Positions 27,601-34,866 of a DNA stretch of 64,000 nt are shown piece after piece (within the stretch, counting starts at the first letter, position 1; each line of letters begins with the position of its first letter). The position numbers were made by a program, and so were the translations under genes. Location: assembly GCA_022843785.1 (NCBI GenBank), contig JALHMZ010000005.1:62001-126000 (forward strand), read 5' to 3'. Origin of the DNA: Nitrospira sp. (GTDB lineage Bacteria > Nitrospirota > Nitrospiria > Nitrospirales > Nitrospiraceae). Below the pieces are notes generated by a model. It had not been told where the DNA came from. It saw only the letters and a program-made list of their open reading frames with translations, and ran no database searches.

Positions 27601-28444
27601 TAACATCAGTAGGTCGCAAGCCGAATCCGCAATCACCAAAGGCGAGGCATGGGTTGTAGCGGAACAGGTTCGTCTCGACACCCTTCGAGAAGCCGTCGCA
27701 GCCGCAAGGGCAACTCTCCTTGAGAGACAACAGTCTGCTAAGGAGCACGAAGCCACTGATCACCCGACACAAACTCGAGAAGAAATCGCCATGGCCATCA
27801 AGGAGATAGAGGCGCAGCACACCAAGGCATCAGAGGCATATGTCGAAGCAAGCTCGGTTCTCCTGAGTGACGACCAAGCGCGTTCAAGAACAGGGAAAAT
27901 CAAAGCCGCTCTTCATGAGCGACAACAGCAAGCACATGTATGGGGACAGCTTGACGATCTCATCGGTTCAGCTGACGGCACCAAGTTTCGACGATTCGCT
28001 CAATCTCTGACACTAAATCATCTCATTCGTTTGGCAAACCAGCACCTGAACAATTTACACCCTCGATATGAGCTACAACGAGCACCGGGCAGCGATCTTG
28101 TATTACAGGTCATCGATCGCAACATGGCTGATGAGGTCCGCGGTGTTCATAACCTTTCGGGCGGTGAAAGATTTCTGGTTAGCCTTTCTCTAGCACTCGG
28201 ACTCGCCAGCATGTCGTCGAATCGCGGGATTAAGGTTGAAAGCTTGTTTATCGACGAAGGATTTGGTGCACTCGATAGCAATAGCCTGGCAATGGCGGTC
28301 TCTGTCCTGGAACAACTACAAGCGACTGGTCGCCAAGTCGGTGTGATTAGCCATGTCGAGGAGATGAAAGAACGAATCGCAGTAAAGGTGGAGGTGACCC
28401 CGGTCGGAGGCGGACGCAGTAGCGTCCAGGTGATAACAGCTTAA
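24671..28444 (+). CDS. sbcC: Exonuclease subunit SbcC (Rad50-type)
   Basis: SMC-like ATPase (1257 aa) of the SbcCD complex. The N-terminal Walker A is 'GPTGAGKTTLLDAL' (about 37-50), followed by 'QFRRSVLLAQGDFDTF'. Two long coiled-coil arms flank the zinc hook 'CPVCG' near residue 617. The C-terminal half-site has the ABC signature 'NLSGGERFLVSLSLALGL' and Walker B 'LFIDEGFGALD', then 'VGVISHVEEMKER'. All elements are intact, so a working nuclease complex with SbcD is expected. A 60-base sample at 26041-26100 has 27 G+C. Confidence 0.95.
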   Translation: MRILAIRGENLASLSDPFEVDFETEPIRSSGIFVITGPTGAGKTTLLDALCLALFDRLPRMDTAESGASIGRIEGDLSQQLKYDDVRGILRHGAGTGYAEVDFVAQDGQRYRSRWEVNRARGKANGKLQGQKITLTEIKSGAVIGDKKTDTLQQIQKRIGLSFDQFRRSVLLAQGDFDTFIKAGSKDRAELLEKITGTQIYSDISRAAFARAKQEREALRDLETQLGEHQPLGDEARTAAEVRLQEAKTEQDRIETARVTLRKWDDWHEVKSRLDTRLVEGNAALTQALALDRNAESDRATLAMAKKAFALRAEIETAAASGRRLADAGKAFVDAQEGERKALEERDKAVLASNAAKDERDKERAAYDAIGPELDKAQRLDALIESAKVDLADLADLLGKSSKGKDTAHDAVTEVERTLKATRDQRENDGRWLEDHRAVEALSVRMKDVERDLSEQLVLTTDITSTGSIIQQLALDVEVAKTSLREKECVVAPLQDRDHKLDEQIATLRQIAGAIDASAVEARRDTLMQVQTALDEAQNASENARKAHGAIITTNEEAAKQETLIQRASEVVTQIDAELPTDLARMEEARHSLDLSEAAGTEAAEHLRLKLEEGQPCPVCGATEHPVADFDRLLKARVLADHQRVAELESKVFSAQANRTRSETQITAAKDALEGVLQRRSSQEKELQVAFDKWQASVASVSTYCGEIGVSVPTFPKDAIGAESVGTIDSFRVTAEKMLSDAKETIKRATDAEAQIRIFSADRENVRALLLTANADIVKLTDEKHSKSSKVGMLQATLQGKEQTLASLYSRLDTALALVFPDWQNLITSTGEPFVEICSNLVNDWHECRRRREMTAADISRLEADLEGKRATLKGLETTIEETQKRHSDKKDELNGHNSERILIIKGRPVGEVRTEYRKRWEATEKLWNEAEHKKSMAEQIAAGMSSNALAARKTAEAARIDHESAEALLTEKLLTNNISRSQAESAITKGEAWVVAEQVRLDTLREAVAAARATLLERQQSAKEHEATDHPTQTREEIAMAIKEIEAQHTKASEAYVEASSVLLSDDQARSRTGKIKAALHERQQQAHVWGQLDDLIGSADGTKFRRFAQSLTLNHLIRLANQHLNNLHPRYELQRAPGSDLVLQVIDRNMADEVRGVHNLSGGERFLVSLSLALGLASMSSNRGIKVESLFIDEGFGALDSNSLAMAVSVLEQLQATGRQVGVISHVEEMKERIAVKVEVTPVGGGRSSVQVITA

Positions 28445-28605
28445 TATTCGCAGAAACTATTGTTTCGCCCTCTATGCCGTGAGAAGTCAGTCCTGGATTG
28501 TGACGATCACCCAGTTTAGTGCTTGAAGCACCGCCGCTCTAGTATCTTTGGGGAGGCTACTGCGGTATTTCATCGCCACAATCCGTCATCGAGCTGAATG
28601 GCCTT

Positions 28606-29763
28606 TTACCCCAGCTTCTCAATGTGCTCACTGGCCTGTTCTAGATCGTCGTCCATCTTCGCCATACAAAACCGCATAAAGCGACTGCCCTCCGACCCTG
28701 TGAAGAACGCTTCGCCTGGTACTCCCGCCACACCTGTTTTGTCCAACAGGTACATCGCTCGTTCTCGACCTGTCTTGCCTGGAAGCCGGGATACATCGGC
28801 CAGCACATAGTACGCTCCCTGTGGAACAGAGGGAGGCATGCCCGCCTTGTCCAGCGCGCGACAGAATCGATCACGCTTTTGTTGGTGCTCCTTCGCGAGA
28901 TCAGCATAAAATGAGTCGGAAAGTTCTCGTATCCCAGCCGCTACGCCATGTTGCAGCGGGGTCGGTGCACACACGTAGAGGACGTCACTCATCGCGCCGA
29001 TCGCCTTGGCCCATTTCGCTTCGGCGACACTGTACCCGATCCGCCAGCCGGTGATACTGAACGTCTTCGAATACCCACCGATCGTAATGGTCCTGTCCGA
29101 CATATTTGGAAGTGATGCCATACTGACGTGCTCGCGACCGTCAAACACAAAATATTCATAAATCTCGTCCGTGATGACCATCAGGTCATGACGACGGGCA
29201 CACTCCGCAACCTGCTCCAACTCTCTTTGTGTGAACACTTTTCCAGAAGGGTTTCCGGGAGTATTCACCACAATGGCCTTTGTTCTCGGTGAAACTGCCC
29301 GCTCCAGCTCTTTGATATCGAATGTCCATTCGGGTGCTCGCATCGTGACGTACCGCGGAACCGCATCGACCGCGATCACGGCCTGGATGTGATAGGCGTA
29401 GAATGGTTCGAAGAAAATGATCTCGTCCCCAGGATTCAGCAGCGCCATACAGGTCGCCTGGAAAGACCCTGTGGCTCCGGCGCTGACCGTGATGTTGGTT
29501 TCCGGATCGGCCTTGATGAGATTGAAATCTTCCATCTTCTTGGCGATAGCTTCTCGAAGTTCCGCAATCCCGTCAAATCGTGAGTAGATATTGTATCCCT
29601 GATCCATGGCCTGCTTCGCACCGCGGATGACGACCTCCGGGACTGGCGTGTCGCAAACACCCTGGGACATATTGATCCCGTTGACCTTCGCACAGGCCAG
29701 GGTCATGGCCCGGATATCGGATTGAGCGAGCCGGGCAGTGCGGTCGCTTGAGTTGTGTTTCAT
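28606..29763 (-). CDS. Class I/II pyridoxal-phosphate aminotransferase (intact copy)
   Basis: Fold-type I aspartate-aminotransferase-like enzyme (385 aa). Conserved parts: 'NMSQGVCDTPVPE' (substrate loop), 'VSAGATGSFQATCMAL', 'NTPGNPSGKVF', 'ITDEIYEYFVFDG' (PLP Asp and Tyr) and 'YSKTFSITGWRIGY' with the Schiff-base Lys. The amino acid substrate cannot be set from sequence. The ATG at 29763 follows GAGGGCTTGCTG; its A overlaps the TGA of an upstream 42-codon remnant of a paralogue. It is convergent with sbcC. Confidence 0.9.
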   Translation of the reverse strand: MKHNSSDRTARLAQSDIRAMTLACAKVNGINMSQGVCDTPVPEVVIRGAKQAMDQGYNIYSRFDGIAELREAIAKKMEDFNLIKADPETNITVSAGATGSFQATCMALLNPGDEIIFFEPFYAYHIQAVIAVDAVPRYVTMRAPEWTFDIKELERAVSPRTKAIVVNTPGNPSGKVFTQRELEQVAECARRHDLMVITDEIYEYFVFDGREHVSMASLPNMSDRTITIGGYSKTFSITGWRIGYSVAEAKWAKAIGAMSDVLYVCAPTPLQHGVAAGIRELSDSFYADLAKEHQQKRDRFCRALDKAGMPPSVPQGAYYVLADVSRLPGKTGRERAMYLLDKTGVAGVPGEAFFTGSEGSRFMRFCMAKMDDDLEQASEHIEKLG

Positions 29764-29891
29764 CAGCAAGCCCTCGACAATTCTTGCGCCATGTTGAGCC
29801 CCTTCGCGCTCACACAGGCTTGTGTCATGGCTCTGATTTCCGACTGCGCCAGATCCGCCATCTGCTGATTGACCGCACATTCCATCTTCAT
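29762..29891 (-). pseudogene. N-terminal remnant of a second class I/II aminotransferase
   Basis: From an ATG at 29891 behind a very strong AGGAGGAGGG site, the frame encodes about 42 residues: 'MKMECAVNQQMADLAQSEIR' then 'AMTQACVSAKGLNMAQ', ending 'ELSRAC' at a TGA that overlaps the ATG of the intact gene. It parallels the intact gene's start ('...RLAQSDIRAMTLACAKVNGINMSQ') but is not identical. The remainder is missing here; a matching C-terminal end sits 8.4 kb away at 21217-21342. It may now serve as a translated leader for the intact gene. Confidence 0.75.
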
Positions 29892-30054
29892 GGAGTCCCT
29901 CCTCCTATTTGCGGTCTCCTTTCTCGCAAACATCCGTTGATTCGTCAACTGGGAATGGAGTACGAATTCCTAGTTGGAGGGGGCCCGTGCGATGAGGGAA
30001 CAGCCGACGAACCTGCGAACCTCGAACGGGCTCCCATCCCATCAGGAATGCCGA

Positions 30055-30696
30055 TTATGACGCTGCCTGGGTCTGCTTCATCGGCGCAGACCCAGGGCGA
30101 GACTTGCAGGATGACCGCCCCTCAGACTGTCCACATCCGTGTTGTCCCTTATAATGCTCGTAATGCCGCAGGACCTTCCGAACGTAGGACCGTGTTTCTC
30201 GAATACGGGGAATCTTCCCACCTTTCACGCGATGCACCCCGGCGTTATAGGCAGCCAGGGCCAACGGCAAATCGCCTTCGTAGAGATTGAGCAAATGGCG
30301 CAGTTGCTTGGCGCCGCCCCGGATGTTTTGCAACGGATCGTGGAGGTCGGCTACCCGCAAGGTGGCCGCCGTATCCGGCGTCAGTTGCATCAACCCCACG
30401 GCTCCCTTGTGCGACACCACGTCCTGGCGAAAGTCCGATTCGGTCTTGATCACCGCGCGAAGCAAATCCGGGTCGAGACGATAGCGAACGGCATAGAATG
30501 CGATCGCACGTCGAATTTCCTGGGAGGAATAGCGGACGGACCCCTCATAATCCCGTTTAGTCGGGAGAGGAGTCGCCGCGATCATCAGGCATGAAAGGAG
30601 TAGGACCAGCATGCAGCGCAGTGGGAACGCAGCGCCGCTGATAGGCCATATTGGTTTTTGGAAAGCCACATTGCGACCTGATCGTTCCATGTGCAT
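30055..30696 (-). CDS. Lytic transglycosylase (SLT domain)
   Basis: Exported murein-cleaving enzyme (up to 213 aa). The hydrophobic signal segment is near residues 28-43 ('CMLVLLLSCLMIAATPLPT'). The SLT domain shows the catalytic Glu in 'AVIKTESDFRQDVVSHKGAVGLMQLTP', then 'NIRGGAKQLRHLLNLYEGDLPLALAAYNAG' and 'IPRIRETRSYVRKVL'. These are the Slt70/MltC-like family 1 motifs. The start is uncertain because several ATG codons lie before the signal segment. The C-terminal tail is Lys/Ser/Gly-rich. Confidence 0.88.
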   Translation of the reverse strand: MHMERSGRNVAFQKPIWPISGAAFPLRCMLVLLLSCLMIAATPLPTKRDYEGSVRYSSQEIRRAIAFYAVRYRLDPDLLRAVIKTESDFRQDVVSHKGAVGLMQLTPDTAATLRVADLHDPLQNIRGGAKQLRHLLNLYEGDLPLALAAYNAGVHRVKGGKIPRIRETRSYVRKVLRHYEHYKGQHGCGQSEGRSSCKSRPGSAPMKQTQAAS

Positions 30697-30866
30697 GGAA
30701 GGACCCGGGTCACAGACTCTTCACTCAAGAGCCATGCCGTGTTAGCCGGTCATAACCCTATGAAGACTCACACAAACTCGAATCATGTTCTGTGCGATAT
30801 ATGCGACAACTACGACAATTCGGCCATTTTTTGCCGGATAGACCGATTACCGATTCGGACAGACTC

Positions 30867-31487
30867 CTACGACTTGCCCCACAAGGCTTCCAAACGTTGA
30901 GCCCGTCCGCAGCTGAACTTGTAGTACTTATATCTGACCGGATTCCTCTTGTAGTAATCCTGGTGGTACTCTTCCGCCGGATAGAATGTCGAGGCCTTCA
31001 CCAACTGCGTGACAATCGGCGCGGAAAACCGTTTGGATCGCTCGATCGTGGATCTCGATTCCTCCGAAAGCCGTTGCTCCTCCTCCGTCCCATAGAACAC
31101 CGCGGACCGATATTGGCTTCCATGGTCGCAGAACTGGGCATTCGGCGTCACCGGATCGATGTTTCGCCAAAAGGCTTCCAGCAATTTCTTATAACTGACT
31201 TTGGCCGGATCGTAGCTGACTTCGACCGCTTCGGCGTGGCCGGTCCTCCCCGCGGAGACCTGCTCATAAGTGGGATCAGACACGGTTCCACCCATATAGC
31301 CGGACACCACCGAGACAACGCCCTCGACTTTCTCAAACGCCTCTTCCATGCACCAGAAACAGCCGCCTGCAAAATAGGCTTTTGCCGGCGCCGCCGCTTC
31401 GCCCACCGAACCGGACGGCGAGACCATGATTGCGCCGAACAGACAGACACCGATCGCAAAATATGACACGCGTCGAATCGACATCAT
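30867..31487 (-). CDS. msrA: Peptide methionine-S-sulfoxide reductase MsrA, exported form
   Basis: Reduces Met-S-sulfoxide in oxidised proteins. The product (about 206 aa) starts with a signal peptide ('SYFAIGVCLFGAIMVSPSG') and so is probably periplasmic. Catalytic motif 'AGGCFWCMEEAFEKVEGV' holds the nucleophilic Cys; here GCFWC replaces the common GCFWG, giving a second nearby Cys. Other hallmarks are 'GYMGG', 'HAEAVEVSYDP' and 'FCDHGSQYRSAVFY'. The ATG at 31487 has GGAGG 8 bases upstream. The longer frame to 31541 lacks such a site. Confidence 0.92.
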   Translation of the reverse strand: MMSIRRVSYFAIGVCLFGAIMVSPSGSVGEAAAPAKAYFAGGCFWCMEEAFEKVEGVVSVVSGYMGGTVSDPTYEQVSAGRTGHAEAVEVSYDPAKVSYKKLLEAFWRNIDPVTPNAQFCDHGSQYRSAVFYGTEEEQRLSEESRSTIERSKRFSAPIVTQLVKASTFYPAEEYHQDYYKRNPVRYKYYKFSCGRAQRLEALWGKS

Positions 31488-31638
31488 GGCTTCATCCTCC
31501 TCATTCCGCTTCTGAATATGCGTCGTCCGGACAGACGACATCTTACATCCTACGATGTCCAGACGGAATGAGTGACCGGCGCTGCGAGGAGTCGTCGTGG
31601 GGGGCTATGTCTTGGTGCGATGAGACCTGTTTTTCTTA

Positions 31639-32181
31639 TCACAAAGAGATGTCGCCATAGCCATCACGCTCTGCAGATCGTGGATGTCGATTGCGTCCCT
31701 CGACCTGTTTCATAATCAACGCAATGGCATCTTCCGGCGAAGCAGCGGCAGCAACCAGCCGCTTACCCAGCTTGCGAAAGAACGCCACATCCGCCGCCGA
31801 CGCCTCGACCAAAATGACAGGCTTCCCCGCCTTCACAGCCAAGGCCACTTCCGACACCGTCCCTGAACCAGTCAACCCGCACGCGACGACGACCTGGCTT
31901 GTCAGCACATTGATGTTGTTGCGGCCGCTGCCCATTTCCGTCATGATCGGCACATCGACATGGCGGGATACCTTGTCCTTGGCAGTCGGCAGGACACCGA
32001 TCGTCAGGCTCCCGCCGACTCGCTTGGCGCCTTCGCACGCAGCGTCCATGACACCGACGTCACGTCCTCCCGTCAGCACGACCCAGCCGCGCCGCGCAAT
32101 CAACTCTCCCAAAATTCGCGCGTTGTCGAGGTCCTTCTTCTTGGCCTTCGCCGGCCCCATCACTCCTACGATAAATCGCAT
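31639..32181 (-). CDS. LOG/SLOG-family (TIGR00725-like) nucleotide-binding protein
   Basis: A 180-residue Rossmann-like protein of the SLOG superfamily, which includes cytokinin-activating LOG phosphoribohydrolases and DprA. Visible: 'VGVMGPAKA' at the N terminus, 'GWVVLTGGRDVGVMDAACEGAK' (the GG..GxM phosphate loop) and 'GSGRNNINVLTSQVVVACGLTGSGTVSEVALAVKAGKPVI'. The LOG 'PGGxGTxxE' motif is replaced by 'GLTGSGTVSE', so this belongs to the TIGR00725 side group, whose activity is not established. A GGGGAGG site precedes the ATG. Confidence 0.8.
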   Translation of the reverse strand: MRFIVGVMGPAKAKKKDLDNARILGELIARRGWVVLTGGRDVGVMDAACEGAKRVGGSLTIGVLPTAKDKVSRHVDVPIMTEMGSGRNNINVLTSQVVVACGLTGSGTVSEVALAVKAGKPVILVEASAADVAFFRKLGKRLVAAAASPEDAIALIMKQVEGRNRHPRSAERDGYGDISL

Positions 32182-32208
32182 CGATCCTCCCCATCGTCGT
32201 GCACTATA

Positions 32209-33876
32209 TCAAAACCGGGACCCCGCCAGCGTCACATCGGCATGGGTCCATGCGGTTTTGAATCGCTGTTCCACTACCTCCGCCTCAGTCTGTTTGCCCT
32301 GAGATTGGAGACTCTGCATCAATCCGTACCAGGCCCAGCCGTTATCGGGGTGTTTGGCCAGATCCGTTCGGTACACCTCCTCGGCATCGGAAGCCCGTTT
32401 CGCCGCCAACAAGGTCGCTCCCAGGTAATGACGGATAGGAATCGGCCAGAACGACGGTTCGGAATACGGCAAGCCGTCTTCTATCAGCACGGCATCTTTC
32501 AGCAGCTTGATCGCGCCGTCGTATTTCCCGCGGCGGGCGGCAATCTCGCCTGCCAACAGACGTTCCGCAATCTTGAGCAGGACTCGCTCAGTTTTCTCCT
32601 CAGGCGTGCGATCCCGCCCCAAGCGTTTCGTCAATCCTACTAAAACCGAGTGTTCACCTTCCGCTCCCGGGAGACGCCCGGTGCCCGCCAAGGCCAAACC
32701 GCGCCCAAGCCGCCATAGGCCATTGTGCAGACGAAGGCCCTTGCCGGGCGCCGGCTCCCGCAACAATTCGGTCCACTGCCCGAAGCGTATCATGGACCAG
32801 AGGGGGGTCACACGAAACAGTTCCTTCCATTTATCTTTCTGCGCCGCTTCCTCGCCGATCCGTTCAGCCAGCTGTCGTGCAACCTCCAAGGATTTAGCCT
32901 GTCGCCCCTCCATGGCCAATGACGCCCATAAGAAATGGAGGTTGTGCGGGTAGTAGCTGTCGGCATAGTCACCGGCTACGTTCCGACCAGCCAGGTACGC
33001 CTGATCGGTATGAGCCGCGTGCGCATTCCGCTCCGCCGAGTCATGGTAACGGCCCAGGCGCATATAGATATGGGCCGGCATATGCACCAGGTGCCCCGCG
33101 CCCGGCATCAGGCCGGGCAAGCGATCCGCGCAGGCCAGCGCCCGCTCCGGAGCCGAAGAGGCTTCGACCGCATGGATGTAATAATGACAGGCGCCGGGGT
33201 GATCGGGATGCTTCGACAGAATCGACTCCAAGGTAGACACGATCTCCTCCGTACCTGGCCTTGGCTGCCCCTCCGCGGTCCACAAGTCCCAGGGCCGTAA
33301 GTCCATCAGGGCCTCGGCGAACAACACGCCGGCATCCGGATCGTCGGGAAACTCCAGCCAGAGCGCTCGCATCGCCTCTACATACGCTTTGTCGAGCGCC
33401 GCCCTGGATCTGCCTTTAGACACATACCGCTTGCTCAATGCGTCAATGTACCCGCGCTCGACTGCGCTCAGTCTTGCACTCTGCGCGCGCGCCTTGCCCA
33501 GCGCCTCCACGGCTCGCCGCTCCTGCTGCTTGCCCATCGCCGCATTGATGTTGGGACCTAACGCGAGGGCAATACCCCAATAGGCCATGCCGGCAGTGGG
33601 GTCGAGTTTGGCTGCTTCTTCAAACGCCTGAATCGCTTCGTCATGGTTGAAGGCATACACAAACCGGAGACCTTGATCGAAATACCGTTGGGCCTGCGCT
33701 GAGGATGTTGTAATGGCATGGTGCAGGGTGCCGAGATTGTCATACAGCGGAACCCGCTGATGAGTATCCTGGGGAGCGGCCGCAGAGACTTGAGCCGGAT
33801 CATAGCCCGTCCAGATTGCGGCACAGAGCAGGCATCCGTTGAGGATTCGGCTTATCAGTCGCATCTCGTGTGTCAT
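32209..33876 (-). CDS. Exported TPR-repeat protein of unknown function
   Basis: A 555-residue protein with an N-terminal signal-like segment ('ILNGCLLCAAIWTGYDPAQVSA') and several TPR-like helical pairs. The clearest are 'AQRYFDQGLRFVYAFNHDEAIQAFEEAAKLDPTAGMAYWGIALAL' (about 61-105) and the C-terminal 'KHPDNGWAWYGLMQSLQSQGKQTEAE'. The central 'HYYIHAVEASSAPERALACADRLPGLMPGAGHLVHMPAHIYMRLGRYHDS' has His-rich motifs typical of a conserved family of large exported TPR proteins. The molecular role is unknown. The ATG at 33876 is used; an ATG four codons later is an alternative. The neighbouring genes are unrelated. Confidence 0.75.
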   Translation of the reverse strand: MTHEMRLISRILNGCLLCAAIWTGYDPAQVSAAAPQDTHQRVPLYDNLGTLHHAITTSSAQAQRYFDQGLRFVYAFNHDEAIQAFEEAAKLDPTAGMAYWGIALALGPNINAAMGKQQERRAVEALGKARAQSARLSAVERGYIDALSKRYVSKGRSRAALDKAYVEAMRALWLEFPDDPDAGVLFAEALMDLRPWDLWTAEGQPRPGTEEIVSTLESILSKHPDHPGACHYYIHAVEASSAPERALACADRLPGLMPGAGHLVHMPAHIYMRLGRYHDSAERNAHAAHTDQAYLAGRNVAGDYADSYYPHNLHFLWASLAMEGRQAKSLEVARQLAERIGEEAAQKDKWKELFRVTPLWSMIRFGQWTELLREPAPGKGLRLHNGLWRLGRGLALAGTGRLPGAEGEHSVLVGLTKRLGRDRTPEEKTERVLLKIAERLLAGEIAARRGKYDGAIKLLKDAVLIEDGLPYSEPSFWPIPIRHYLGATLLAAKRASDAEEVYRTDLAKHPDNGWAWYGLMQSLQSQGKQTEAEVVEQRFKTAWTHADVTLAGSRF

Positions 33877-33948
33877 GAAAACAGGAATTCGTCGAGAGGA
33901 CAGAGCACGATGGGAGAACCGATACTCTGACAGCTCACTGGGCGAGTG

Positions 33949-34608
33949 TTAGAGGTTCCGCGACGACAGCATGGGATCGTTGTCCTGAACAACGGCCTTC
34001 GCTTTGATCTCCGATGTTTTCACCACTACCTTTTGGCGAATGGGCCTATTGGGCTTGGCGACAGCTGAGGCAATGCTTCCCGTCATACGCGATAGGGAAC
34101 TGGCTTCAATTTCCTTGCCAAGATACGCAAGAATTTGCCGCTGCGAGATCACTAGGGATTTCAGCTCCTGCACTTGCTCGGCAAGACGAGCGATGTCCTG
34201 CTGCTGACGCAGGAGATAGGCCCTGAGTTCAGCGACTTCTTCAACGTAATTGCCCGTCAGCGCCGTAGAGGGAGTCGCTTGCGTGGCCTGCCGGACAGAT
34301 GGCATCACGCCCTGCGACTGGTTGGGCAGCGCATGCTCCACGCCCGATTCCCCGGCCAAACTATGGTCGCGATGGTCATGCGCTCCTGGAAGTGCGTGCG
34401 GCATTGCCGCCTCAGTCGGGGCCGTCACCGATGGTTCCTGTCGAGCTGGCAGCGCGAACAGTTCCATGGCCGATCGAGCAACCGCGGCTCCGGTTTCCAA
34501 CAACTTTTGGCCAAACGACGGTGTCGTCGGCCTTGCCGACGACAGCTGTTCCGGCGAGGGAATGCGCTGGATTAAATTGATCGGTTCATCATTGAATCGG
34601 CGAGACAT
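33949..34608 (-). CDS. Hypothetical protein with C-terminal coiled coil
   Basis: A 219-residue protein with no recognised domain. The N-terminal half is Pro/Ala/Ser-rich and probably disordered. Residues about 125-165 ('VEEVAELRAYLLRQQQDIA...QVQELKSLVISQRQIL') form a good heptad pattern for a coiled coil. A basic tail ('KPNRPIRQKVVVKTSEIKAK') follows. No signal peptide is seen. The ATG at 34608 has GGAG 8 bases upstream, while the frame is open to 34725. It could be a scaffold or cytoskeletal partner; nothing in the sequence settles this. Confidence 0.6.
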   Translation of the reverse strand: MSRRFNDEPINLIQRIPSPEQLSSARPTTPSFGQKLLETGAAVARSAMELFALPARQEPSVTAPTEAAMPHALPGAHDHRDHSLAGESGVEHALPNQSQGVMPSVRQATQATPSTALTGNYVEEVAELRAYLLRQQQDIARLAEQVQELKSLVISQRQILAYLGKEIEASSLSRMTGSIASAVAKPNRPIRQKVVVKTSEIKAKAVVQDNDPMLSSRNL

Positions 34609-34866
34609 CTGCGCTTCTCCACGCCTCTTTGCACCACCAAACGACATATGGTGACAAACAGTCTGTTGTCTACTCCTGCCCGACACAAGAGTCAACGATT
34701 TTCTCCGGCTATTTATGGATAGCAAGCGACTACGGAGCGATTGGCGAGATGTGCCGTAGGGACGAGTAAGAAAGTGTTGATTTGTGAGTTGTTCAGACCG
34801 GACGATGGTCCCGAACCAGACAAACCAAATGAACCAAACAAACCACTTGACGGTTGACGCGCTAGG

